This document shows, piece after piece, positions 25,101 to 35,150 of a stretch of 64,000 bases of DNA. The notes below the pieces were generated by a model. The model was given only the letters and a program-made list of their open reading frames with translations. It made no database searches and was not told the origin of the DNA. Position numbers and translations under genes: made by a program. Where the stretch lies: NCBI GenBank assembly GCA_021234535.1, contig CM037843.1, positions 23,715,911-23,779,910 of the forward strand, in the 5' to 3' direction. The DNA is from Stichopus chloronotus (Eukaryota > Echinodermata > Holothuroidea > Aspidochirotida > Stichopodidae). The stretch's first letter is position 1, and each line of letters opens with the position of its first letter.

Positions 25101-28100
25101 TAAAGTTCCCACGATTCATCAAAGCTTGACCGCTCTCTGTGCACTTGTCAGGTGATTGCTCTGACGACTGGGTCTGTGGTAATACGTCTCTTGCAGTCAG
25201 CAAAAAACTTCTGGTTGACATAAATGATGGCGCTTTGGTATTTTGACTTGCGTGCTCCTTAGGACATATTCCTAACTTCTTTTGCTTGGCTTCCACGACC
25301 TCAGATTCACTCGAGAAGGGTCTCTTTCTTGTGAACTGTCTCGACCACTTTGGGTTATCCTCCCTGCACTTTGGATCAAGAAATAGGTGATCTTGGTCAA
25401 AATTCCTTCTCTGAACTGTTGGAGGGGACCGTCTGGAGGAGACTCCATTTCCTCTACTTGAGCGCAAAAAACCTTCATTCTGCAGAGTGTTTTCAGAGAG
25501 TGGATGATTTCGTCCTTTCACATTGGTGGAAGTTTGATCTCGATCTAGCGGCAGAGATGTAAACCCTTCAGAGATGTTTGCTGGGATGCCATTCTCTGCA
25601 GATGTTGTCCGACAACCAGAGCTGACAGTCATGATATCCCTATCTGTCACCGTCTCGTTTTTGCTCTTGAATCCATGATCTGATGGTGACAATGATGAGT
25701 CACCTTGTCTATCATTTAAACTTCTGTCAACTTGCACTTCAGGATCAGAGGATGTCACTGTTTTTCTTTGCAGGTGTGCAACTTTACGGGACAAAGGGAA
25801 ATAGACATTCTGGTCGTCCACTTTTGCATTACTATCTGTCAGTTTTGCTGTCACATCACCCTCCATCACTGGAAAAGGACCTGACTTCTTCTCGTCATAC
25901 ATGCAGGAGGCCTTCCTCTTCATACCATTTCTAAAGGTAACAGAGCCTCTGATCTGAGACTTGCTAAGAGCATGAGATATTTTGGAAGCAAGGTTCAAGG
26001 AAACAGGACCAGGACTTGATCTAAAGCCTTTTTTAAATCTGAGATGAGAGCTATTGTATCCATTTGACATTGTAACAGTCTCGTGATGGTCTGCCAGAGA
26101 ACTGCCTTGAAGAGTTGGGATTGACATGACATTCTCTTGACTTTCAAATGATTGATCACCGTCTAAAACAGTGTCTTCATGGAATGAAATATGATCAAGA
26201 GAAGATGGTCTGGAGATTGAAGCGCTGGTTTCTGGTGTTCTACTTATCTCATGTTCCAAACAACTGCTTTTACTCTGATAAGACTGATTGTGAGTAGATC
26301 CAACTCTGATTGAGCCATTCTTTATATTTTCACCTCTCGCATTAGTGTCTGAGTGATTGAAAGACAGGGTAGCATTCCCATCAGTAGTTTCATCTGGACT
26401 GCAAACAAAAGGGGATTTCCCACTGAAAGAGTCAAAATCAGAGATAGAGCTATCCTCAGTGGCAGAAGAAAACTTTCTTGAGCAGGTCAAAGTCATTGAA
26501 ATTTCCTCTGGTTGAGGTACCGCAGGGCACTCTCTTAATATTTCAATAGCTTGCTTATGACTTTTCACTGAAGTTTCAGAAGTTTGATTTTCTACCGGAC
26601 AACTGTCGTTTTTCTCTTCAACGTCAACTGCCTCGGAGTCAGTTAAGGTTTTCTCTGACAGTGATGGCCATGTCACCAAACTGGTTGACTCAGTAGAACT
26701 CACAGGTTGCTGACTCTGCTGGTCAGACTCCTCTTCAGGATTCTGGGTGCCTATGTTATCACTAGATGAAAGCATTCCATCCTCTTCTTTTCTCTTTGAG
26801 CCATCTGGCGTACACAGCGTTCTACGTCTGTGCAGCGATGTCCCATCTTTCACAGAATCTGCATCCTCCTCTGTCTGGGTTAGACTTCCTTTCTCTTTTT
26901 CAGAGGAAGTTCCATCACTGCCACTGCTGCCCCTTTTTTCACATTCTGGACGGCTGCTGCTGCTGCTGAGATGGGATCGAGTCACAAGCTTTGAATGTAA
27001 ATTATTAGAGCATTTCTTAGTGCTGATGCTGTAACCATACTTTTGCAGTTTTTCAAGGCTTGAAGATGGCACTGGCAACCTTGGCAGAACTTCTAGATCA
27101 GGTATTTCTTCACAAGATTCATTAAATGGCAGTGACTGATCTTTGCTGTTGCTCTTGTCATCTTGTATCTCTCCGAGTAAAAGATTTTCCTCAGTCAAAA
27201 ACTTCCGAACAGTACGTTCGATGCAAGTTGATAGACCTGGCCAATCATGGAACTCCAGGAAAGTCTGTGATGTATCTGGGAGGATGTCATACTCACTTCT
27301 AAGGCAACGTATGTCAAGCATGAAAACAGGAAACTCTCCGCAGCCCCGTCTGCTAGGACTAGATTGATCACACAGTGACAAAAAATCAATCTTGGCATTA
27401 CAGTCCAATTCTTTTTCAAATTTCTGAGACTTAAAAAGGAGTGACTGGCTCAAGCAGCGCTTCACTAACTTGTGTATTTTAGTCCTCAACACCACTCGTT
27501 TGTTCACATGCACAAACTGAAGATGGTTGTTTACATGACATTCCACACCAAAGTAGCCTCTGACAGCAAATTTTCTGTAAGAATAAGTAACTTCTCTAAG
27601 TGTTTTTGCTTTAGCATGTCCAAAAAGAAATCCAAAAGCACTTTTGGGAGATTTAGTTGAGTGTGTTTGGATTAGCTTAGAACCAGAGCAGTCATCCCTT
27701 AAGGAAAATGAGATGTTATGATGGATGACGGCAAAGGCCTCCAAACTCCTCCTGATTTTCTCAAGGTCCAGGGCAACATTTACACTTTTCTGTCTCACTG
27801 GTAGATTGTAATAGACATTGTATGCAGTGACAGTGGTACCATGGGCGGGTCTCTCTTCCTTTGCAGGGCATAGTTCACAAAGCTCTCCTTTACTGAAAAG
27901 CTTCGAAAAAGTCTTCCCTATAGTTTTCTGTCTGGACACAATTTCTAGCACTGATGAAATACCACGTAAGCTTGACAAAAACTCCCCTCGGTACCCAAGG
28001 TGAGAGAGATTTTTCAGGTCTTCCAGGCTGTAGCACTTGCTGGTTGCATAGCGATCACCGATGCTGCAGAGATCGTCTTTGGAGACACCATGTCCGTTGT

Positions 28101-28284
28101 CTACCACTTGCAGCCTAAGAGATTCCAAATCAACTCGGACAGCAATACAAGTGGCTCCGGCATCGAGGCTGTTGGCGACCAACTCTTCAACGCAGACGGC
28201 AAGGGATGGTGTGCAAAGAGATGAACGGAGCTGGGCAATGACCTCGGCAGGTAAAGCTTTGACAGGTCTACTAGATTTCTGCAT
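16157..28284 (-). CDS. MLH3: MLH3, DNA mismatch repair protein (MutL homologue 3), eight coding exons
   Basis: Coding exons on minus: 28284-23883, 23513-23316, 22236-22064, 19184-19037, 18797-18481, 17096-16994, 16417-16260 and tentatively 16186-16157. All junctions are GT/AG and phases match through the chain, giving about 1842 aa. The start is the first ATG before the conserved GHKL ATPase; the in-frame frame upstream has no ATG. ATPase motifs: EELVANSLDAGA (catalytic Glu and Asn), DNGHG, GYRGEFLSSL, and GTTVTAYNVYYNLPVRQK. A long low-complexity Ser/Asp/Glu-rich linker (about residues 340-1560) follows. The C-terminal endonuclease is intact: DQHAAHERIRLE (D1625, E1631, E1636), ACLVERE (about 1723-1729), SRACRGAIKF (about 1777-1785) and QCAHGRP (about 1809-1815), the metal-site motifs of MutL nucleases. 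MLH3 pairs with MLH1 to form MutL-gamma, which acts in mismatch repair and meiotic crossover resolution in the nucleus. The linker makes it longer than human MLH3 (about 1450 aa). Confidence 0.95.
19316..20606 (-). repeat. 145-bp-period repeat cluster in an MLH3 intron (inverted relative to the 33.6-34.1 kb copy)
   Basis: Units containing GAATTTCATAAAATGGGCC, CACATGGGACC, CACCCTAA(A/G)G, CATTATGACAAACCATCAACATT and GAATCTGTAGGA-type blocks recur at about 19.32-19.45, 19.98-20.17, 20.23-20.41 and 20.4-20.6 kb. They are the reverse complement of the tandem array at 33.63-34.11 kb. A different repeat (19.55-19.86 kb) splits the cluster. The end reads CACACCAGCATGCTGGTATGAGCT at 20581-20604, a small palindrome. 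All of this lies in the intron between exons 22236-22064 and 19184-19037. Confidence 0.72.
19550..19860 (+). repeat. Dispersed repeat, copy 2 (partner at 11.26-11.56 kb)
   Basis: It shares ordered blocks with 11256-11565, including the GAATTTCATGAAACAACTCAA end. It sits inside an MLH3 intron and interrupts the 145-bp repeat cluster, so it may have inserted after that cluster formed. Confidence 0.55.
20800..20845 (+). repeat. Purine-only A/G tract in an MLH3 intron
   Basis: A run of A-blocks separated by GG (aaaaaaaggaaaaaaa pattern) on plus, so a pyrimidine tract on the MLH3 sense strand. It explains the Lys/Arg-rich open frame across it. Confidence 0.7.
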
Positions 28285-28340
28285 TTTCCTATTTCCCTCT
28301 GCTGGAGATTGCAGCACACAAAGGGACAAATCAGATCACC
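28285..28340 (-). other. MLH3: Probable 5' UTR part of the first coding exon of MLH3
   Basis: On the minus strand a good acceptor (tagtctttcag) ends at 28341, and the exon would run from 28340 into the ATG at 28284. This implies a separate, non-coding first exon further upstream, as in human MLH3. The frame is open upstream of the ATG but contains no other ATG. Confidence 0.5.
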
Positions 28341-28949
28341 CTGAAAGACTAAATGGTTCAGGAATTAAGTACACAGCAGTTTCACAACTCAATGTTTCAT
28401 CACTTAACTTAAGTCATTACACACATTTCCAATCATTAATACTCAAGTCAAAATTTAATAACGTAAGTGTTCTAAATGCGGGAGCTGGTACTGTAGTCTA
28501 AACTTTTCATAATGCACAAGGTACAGTAGTTAGTACTCTCTTATATGTATAATGTACATTTGTACGATCGGTAGCTTTTCAAAAAACTTGCCTTTGCAGC
28601 ATAAGAATAGTAAATTATTTCATTACGACTAATGGACTTCATTACTTTTTGTCTTGATATATGCTGAGCCCACACTTGCCAATTAAAGTAGGTAAGTTAC
28701 AAAAAGGCCAATTGACCAACCTTAATCTTGACTTCTGTTTACTTAAAGTGCAACAGTAATGCTTTTGTATCATCTGACTTCTTACACAGAATTTGTGGTT
28801 ACTGGTTGATACTGTATATCCTATATCAGTTCTCACAAGAGGATAAAACAATTTAGGACTTAGAATAACTAAAAAAGTGTGTGTTTTTTATATGGCTTCT
28901 TGGTCAGAAAACAAGAGGCTGAGATCACCGGAATCAGGAGCACCCCGTG

Positions 28950-28957
28950 TGACGTCA
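28950..28957. promoter_or_regulatory. CRE-like palindrome TGACGTCA upstream of MLH3
   Basis: A perfect TGACGTCA lies about 610 bp upstream of the MLH3 splice acceptor, in a locally GC-richer patch. Such sites are common in bidirectional and housekeeping promoters, but single copies also occur by chance and others exist in this window (near 5717 and 15389). Confidence 0.2.
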
Positions 28958-30839
28958 TTGTTGCGAGTTCACACGAACCAGGTGGTGCAGTCTTGTTGCT
29001 CTAGTGTATTGTGTACACCCCCTTGACTATAGTGCCCTGAGCGTACAATGACAACAAAATGTGTTCCTTCTGCCATACCAGATGTCTAGTGCTGCAAATA
29101 GTGTGAACAACTATTTGGAAATATTTGGGAAAAGACAAGTTCAATGTGAAGGTTTTTGATCAGACGATATAAGATGATTTTGGGGAGTAAAGAGGTGATA
29201 AGAGTCCAAGAATGATGTAGAAATTTGAGATCCTGAACAATATCCTTTCTTGCTTTGTATTGAGAGATTACCTAGGGCTGTTACTAAGTCAGGCTAGGTA
29301 CTGCACTGATTTTCATGTACTGTACTAAGGCTTCAATCAAACTCAGAAACGTTTTTTCGTTGTGGATGTCTGACCAAAATTGAGATATGTAACCATGACA
29401 ACATAGCTATTTTTTTTTTTTTGAAAGGAAAGGGGTGGGAGATGTATGAAGAATCTAGTCAACTTGTCATGGACATGAAATTTTCTGGTTTTCAGTTTGG
29501 TTGCTGGTTTTCAGTTTGACCATATAATGAAACCGAAATGGTCATAATGTTCTAAACTTTAGTGTAGGAAGTGGCATGTTATACCCTTCTCACAGACTCT
29601 AGTTCACATTCATTCATGGATTTCAGCTGCTCTAAACAACCATTTTTGTTAGACTGAAATACATAATACTTGGTTGTTGTAACCTACACACTGAAGGTAG
29701 GTGTCTAGGTCCTGTAAGTTTAAGGACCTACATGTACGTACCTGTGTATTGAAACCTCTGCGGTAACATTTATGCATATTTATTAGCGCATTCATGGGGA
29801 TAGAAAAGGCTTCAGGATTCTTGCTCCAGTTGCAAGTGTAGCCACCTATAACACACTACAGGTGAACTGGAGCAGAACCACATGGCCTTTATTAGGTAAC
29901 CAATTCACATCCCAAGGAAATAAACAGACAACACTTTTTTTGTGAAAATACCAATCAGCAAGAAATATAAATCTAGCCTAACAACATAGGAAAAATATAT
30001 CAGAGGTAGCTTAAAGGCTGTAATGCATCACCCCAGATAGTTTCAATTCTCCCAACCGCCTACCTCTAGTCCCTCCCTCAGCCTGTCTTACATTCCTCCA
30101 CATGTGTAATTAAAACAATGGATCCCTGTGTACGCTGTGTAATACGAGCTGCTCTGCATCTTTCGAATTTGCTGGCAATCTAAGAGTACTGTAACTTAGA
30201 ACCAGTTGAGAATTTTCATTTCAGGGAGGTAAAAATATAGCTTAGGGTGATGCAATACAGCCTTTAAGTTGTTTCCACTTTATGTGACTCCCAACTATGA
30301 TGTCATGGGGTCCATGTACAGTATATCATGATGACGACACTCCTACATTTGATTTTGCTGTCTGGACTCCGCAGTTTTTATTATTATTATGATCGCTTCA
30401 CACAGAGATGAAAAATGACTTTCGATTAACTGACACTTGTTTTATTCAAGATTGCTTTACTTTGCTAAAAATGAGAAACATTACTCCTGAACTTTAAACT
30501 TTCAAAACATTTAATTGCACTGAGATCATCAGGAAATCTTCTACAAAGCCTCTAACAGAACTTGAAATTTCAGGTCAGACCTCCTTCTAATGCTCATCTG
30601 AGCCAGAGTCTACGATTTAACACCTGAGTGGTCCATTGAGTATACATGAAAGTCCCTTCCAATGACCTACTATAGCAATGGCACAACGTATTAGTGTACA
30701 AGGACCATACACATATAACCTAGTCCTAAGGAAACAAACCATGCCACAGGCCTCAGCTGATTGTACTGTGCACAAGTCAGTCTAGGCCATACAAGTGTGA
30801 TATGGGTGGATGTACTGTAGGTGATCCCTAAATACCAAC

Positions 30840-31150
30840 ACTGGCAAGGGACCTCAGAGGACTGTAAAGTGACTGCATGAGACTGTACATTAATTGACCG
30901 CCAAGGACTGTAAAGTGACCGTCTGGAACTGTAAAAGGATTGCGACAACCTCCAGGGACTGCCATGGATTGTAAAGTGATCACAGCTGACCACTGGGGAC
31001 TACAATTGCCTTGAGTTTGAGCTATGTCAGTCCCATGATTATGAGTAGACAGACATATCCAAAACTTTGGGACATCCTTCAGCAACTCCTGGCAGTCACT
31101 TTACAGTCTTCAGAGGTTCTCCCACGGTCCTCAGCAGTCACAAATACCAT
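30840..31150. repeat. Degenerate repeat with GGACTGTAAAGTGACC core
   Basis: The core GGACTGTAAAGTGA(C/T)(C/T) or close variants appear near 30861, 30905, 30925 and 30966, and reverse-complement forms (CACTTTACAGTC) appear near 31098. Spacing is irregular, about 20-45 bp. It lies in the spacer between MLH3 and ZC2HC1C. Confidence 0.5.
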
Positions 31151-32559
31151 CCCCAGGGGTCACTAGGAGGTCATTAGCAGGACCAAGAAAGTGCACAGCT
31201 TTTCTTACTCTGAAGTTAAAAGATTGCCTAGATGTAATAACAAAAATATTTCACAGCAATTTGTTGAATTAAGCACCAATTGCTTGTGCTGCACCAGCAA
31301 CATACACCAATACTCAAATGTGTATCTCTGCATCATACTCAACTACAACCATACGCATATCCACATTTATTCATTGGATGAATTACGGCAGTGTGCACAA
31401 TGTAGAAAGATAAGCCTACAGGGGTTGTGCCATGTCCCAGAAAGTGGGGGGATAAAATGAGTTTACATACTATACATGGGCTGTGTTACAGTGCAGGAGT
31501 GGGTTCTGTTAACATGTGGTGAAATGTGAGAAATTTTGGCCTGTTTTGTAGGAGATAAATGATTTTTTTTAGTTTAAATATGTAAAAAAAAAAACCCTTT
31601 TGTGTGTTATGTGGTAAGTACACACAGCAAGTTAAGCATGCAAAATTTATGGTGTATTTTTGTTGGGGAAGAAATTTTTTTCTACAGAAATCTATAGCTA
31701 AAGTGCAGTTTCAGATAATTATTAACAAAAATACCTCTCTGAAAAGTGGGGGACTGGTCCCCCATCCCCCCATGGTATTGCCAGTGAATGCATACTGTTC
31801 CTTCATTTGAACTAGATGTAACATATAGTCAATGATCACAAACAACAACCACCCTTAAATACAAACACATGTGTAAAGAATATGAAATATTATATGATTA
31901 TATTTTATATAATACCATATAAAATATAATTTTATATAAACTATAATATAACGAAAACATATTTTTTCGGATGGGTACCCATTTTGTTCATTTGAGGTTC
32001 CGGTACCTGCTTGTTCAGGTCTGGCAGGTAGGCTCACTGCAGCTGGCTGGATACCCAACTCAGCCCTAGATGTGACTGACAAATACTCTCCTTGTGCAAA
32101 TTCACAGAAAGGGAAATATTTTTCTGCTCACTATGAAACTGCCCAAAATTTTAAATATCCCCCATGCAGCTTGCAAACATTCCAACCGGTTGGTTCAATT
32201 AGGCCTAACTTTCCATGCCATGCTAAACAAATGCATACGTAGGCCTAGTCCTACATTGTTAATATGTAATAATAATAATTATATCTGCACAGTATGCCTA
32301 TTTCATTTATAAGTACATGGCAAATAGCACTTACTTTCAAGACTTTAACACTTTCATATTTTATAAGCGATCGCCACACCACAATAACACGTTGATTCCA
32401 TTCAATTGGCACTGCATTACACTGACCGGGAAACAACTGAGCTACAAATGATTTAAATTGCCCCGTGAAGACTGAGTCAGTGACTGAGTTGCGTGAGTGG
32501 CACTGGCAGTGACATGTTATAAGACCTACTAATAAATTTCTTGTCAGGTGGGTTGTCAC

Positions 32560-32830
32560 ATGAGTGTTAATTTCCCACGTTCGATTTACATCACGCAGGC
32601 GCATGCCCATATGAATTGAAAAGTCAAAGTGGACGCTGTGTTTTTGTCACCATGACTACGTGTAATACGCGTAATATGTAGTAGTACATACAGCGGTAAG
32701 GCGAATAGAGTACCTAGGGTTGTAAATCCTATTCACATGTCATGTATGTTTATGGCTAGCTTCGATCGACTGTCCGAAAAAACTCAGTAGTCCATCGTCG
32801 CGCAACCAGTAACCGGCCTAGGCCTTTTTG
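32560..32830. promoter_or_regulatory. Candidate CpG-containing promoter patch between MLH3 and ZC2HC1C
   Basis: CpG dinucleotides cluster here in otherwise CpG-poor sequence (CACGCAGGCGCATGCCC, TACGTGTAATACGCG, CGATCGACTG, CGTCGCGCAAC). GGCGCATGC resembles an NRF1 half-site pair, a usual feature of bidirectional promoters in animals. No transcript evidence is available, so this is a guess from composition. Confidence 0.25.
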
Positions 32831-33442
32831 AAAACAAACATGAACATGCAGTGGGCTGATTGTTTACAAGATAGGAAGTGTTAGACTGGGCCAATTATGA
32901 ATTACGTCTGGGCCTGTTTACTACAAAACGACGAATGTAAATAACATGGTTAGTAAAGATATAAGATTTGATATTTCTTAACTTAGGGCAATGTTAAGCC
33001 TAACGTTCAGTTAATTTGTGCATCTGTCATGTAATTTGTAGGCCTCTAGTCTAGGCTCTGGCAGGTAAGGGTAGGCTTAGGACTACGTTACGTAACAAGG
33101 CCCAAAGCCTTAGTCTGTATTATATTAACGTTAAGGCTTTGCGCAGTAGGCATGTGTGTGCATCCAAAAAGTTTGTGAAAGTGCTTTTTGTACAGTAGGC
33201 CTAGAAAGTTAGGACATGTGACTGAATTATTTTTGGCTAGACTCACAGATATTTGGGTCTCAAGTCATTGACTTGTGATTCGAGTCACCATTTTTTTTTC
33301 CTTGACTTGAAAGGAGATGACTTGTGACTTGACTTGCTGGTTTTAAAAAATAGGTTACTTGTGACTTGACTTGTTGAAAAATGGTTGAAAGGCTTGTCAA
33401 CATTCAGAATTCCAAATGTTTGTTGGTTTGTCAGGGCAAATC

Positions 33443-33560
33443 TGTCTGTCTATCTATCAGTCTGTCTATCGGTCTATCTGTTTGCCTATCTGACTTTCTA
33501 TCAGTCTGTCTGCCTATATCTATCTGTCTGTCTATCTGTCTGTCTATCTATCTGACCTCA
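33443..33560 (+). repeat. (TCTG/TCTA)n microsatellite
   Basis: Tetranucleotide units tctg, tcta and tatc alternate with interruptions over about 115 bp. It gives an artificial Ser/Leu/Cys-rich open frame (CLSIGLSVCLS) on plus. Confidence 0.85.
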
Positions 33561-33619
33561 ATTGTTCAAAATGCTTCTTCTCCTACATGCTTTCATGGAT
33601 TTTTTTGAAGCTTGCCCTC

Positions 33620-34115
33620 AATGTTTCTTGAGTGGTGGATCATTTTAGGTGTTCAGGAATTTTGGGTGCAAGGTCCCATGTGGGCCATTTGGCCCATTTT
33701 GGGAAATTCTGCAGAATGCTTCTCCTACAGATTCTCTTGTACAATCTTGGTTGTTTGTCATAGTGATACTCCAATAGTGGTACCTTCAGGGTGTTCAGGA
33801 ATTTGGGGTGCAAGGTCCCATATGCGGACCGTTTGGCCCATTTAGTGAAATTCTGCAAAATGCTTCTTCTCCTACTGATTCTTTTGTGCAATGTTAGTGG
33901 TTTGTCATAATGATCCTCCATTAGTGGTGCCCTCAGGGTGTTTATGAATTTTGGGTGTAAGGTCCCATGTGGACCCTTTGGCCCATTTAGTGAAATTCTG
34001 CAAAATGCTTTTTCTCCTACAGATTCTTTTGTGTAATGTTAATGGTTTGTCATAATGATCCTTCATTGGTAGTGCCCTCAGGGTGTTCAGGAATTTTGTG
34101 TATAATAGTAAATGA
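33620..34115 (+). repeat. 145-bp tandem repeat, about 3.4 copies
   Basis: The marker block GTTCAGGAATTT(T/G)GGGTG begins at 33651, 33793, 33940 (as GTTTATGAATTTTGGGTG) and 34085, spacings of 142, 147 and 145 bp. Each unit also has GGTCCCATGTGG, TTTGGCCCATTT, GAAATTCTGCAAAATGCTT, CTCCTACAGATTCTTTTG and TTTGTCATAATGATCC. The same units occur inverted in an MLH3 intron at 19.3-20.6 kb. Confidence 0.85.
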
Positions 34116-35094
34116 AAACAGTGGAAGTGATGCCAGTGTTGTAGTATGGGCCATTCTTCAAACCATGTTACTGTCTCTGTCACTGATTTTGTCACAAATA
34201 AAACAATCTAGAGAGAGGAATCTCTGTTTTATTTTGTTTATTATTTTATTTTGTTACAAAGGTATATGATATGTTTTTCTCTCGCTTTATGTGTGTCAAC
34301 TGCAGTCACGCTATGTTGAAGTTCACCATAGAATAGGTTTTAAATTGATGGTGCCACATAGCAGGATGATAATTTCATGTACTGTAGAGTTACTTTTTTC
34401 TTCAGATCACACAGACTTTCAATCCAAAGCAAATGCATTACCCCAAGAAAGACACTAGCACTGCAGAGAGTTATGGCACAAAAGCCTGAGATTGTGGAAA
34501 GTTACAGTTGAAATCTCTTGAAAGAGGAAAGCAGTTTTCTGTGGGCTAATTACCTGTCCCTGGTAATAGACTGAAGTTAGCACTCCAATTCAATATAATG
34601 CCCCTGAGAAAAAACAGAGGATAATATTCCTGGTAATGCCGGGAGTTGGTCTAAGTTATACTGTGGTCCATTGTTTTTCTTGGAGGTCAAATTTCATTTA
34701 AAGTCACTAGATCTTGAAGCAGGATATGCTGTTTAAAGTAAAAAAAAATTCAACCTTTATCATTAATCTTCCATCATAATCTTCCATTTGATACCATTCT
34801 ATAGCATCTATGCCATGTTTTCTTGAGGGGAAATTTCATTAATTACAGTCGAAAGAAGAGTGATTTAGTTTTTTGGGTTAAAAAGTGAATATTTGCAAGG
34901 AATCACTAAAATAATTTGATTGTCTTGTCTTTTTGCATAATGCTGTTCTTCATTTGTGCTGGAAGGAACAATGTATGTTATGCCCTTCATTTAACCATTT
35001 CACAGTAAATGCCCTAAATAGGAGAACTTGCTAGCTTGAATCATGGTATCATCTCTGCTGTTTGTAATCTCTATTTTGTTTCTGTCTGATGTAG

Positions 35095-35150
35095 GTCACG
35101 GTCAATCAGTGGACAAGTTTTACAATTAGTGGGTTACCCTTGGTCACAAC
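35095..35150 (+). other. ZC2HC1C: 5' UTR part of ZC2HC1C exon
   Basis: A pyrimidine-rich acceptor (ttgtttctgtctgatgtag) ends at 35094 and the first coding ATG is at 35151. This implies a non-coding first exon upstream in the spacer. Confidence 0.45.

Larger units (their letters stand above)
28341..35094. other. Spacer between divergent MLH3 and ZC2HC1C
   Basis: The span must hold the 5' non-coding exons and promoters of both genes. I found no coding exon in it. I looked for acylphosphatase (ACYP1), which lies between these two genes in human, by its GW and NT motifs and did not find it. It contains repeats at 30.8-31.1, 33.4-33.6 and 33.6-34.1 kb. Confidence 0.5.

Noticed and set aside
33381..33608. 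Ser/Cys/Leu-rich plus-strand frame
   Set aside because: Product of the TCTG/TCTA microsatellite.
33612..34195. Plus- and minus-strand frames with internal repeats
   Set aside because: Translations of the 145-bp tandem repeat, with no family resemblance.
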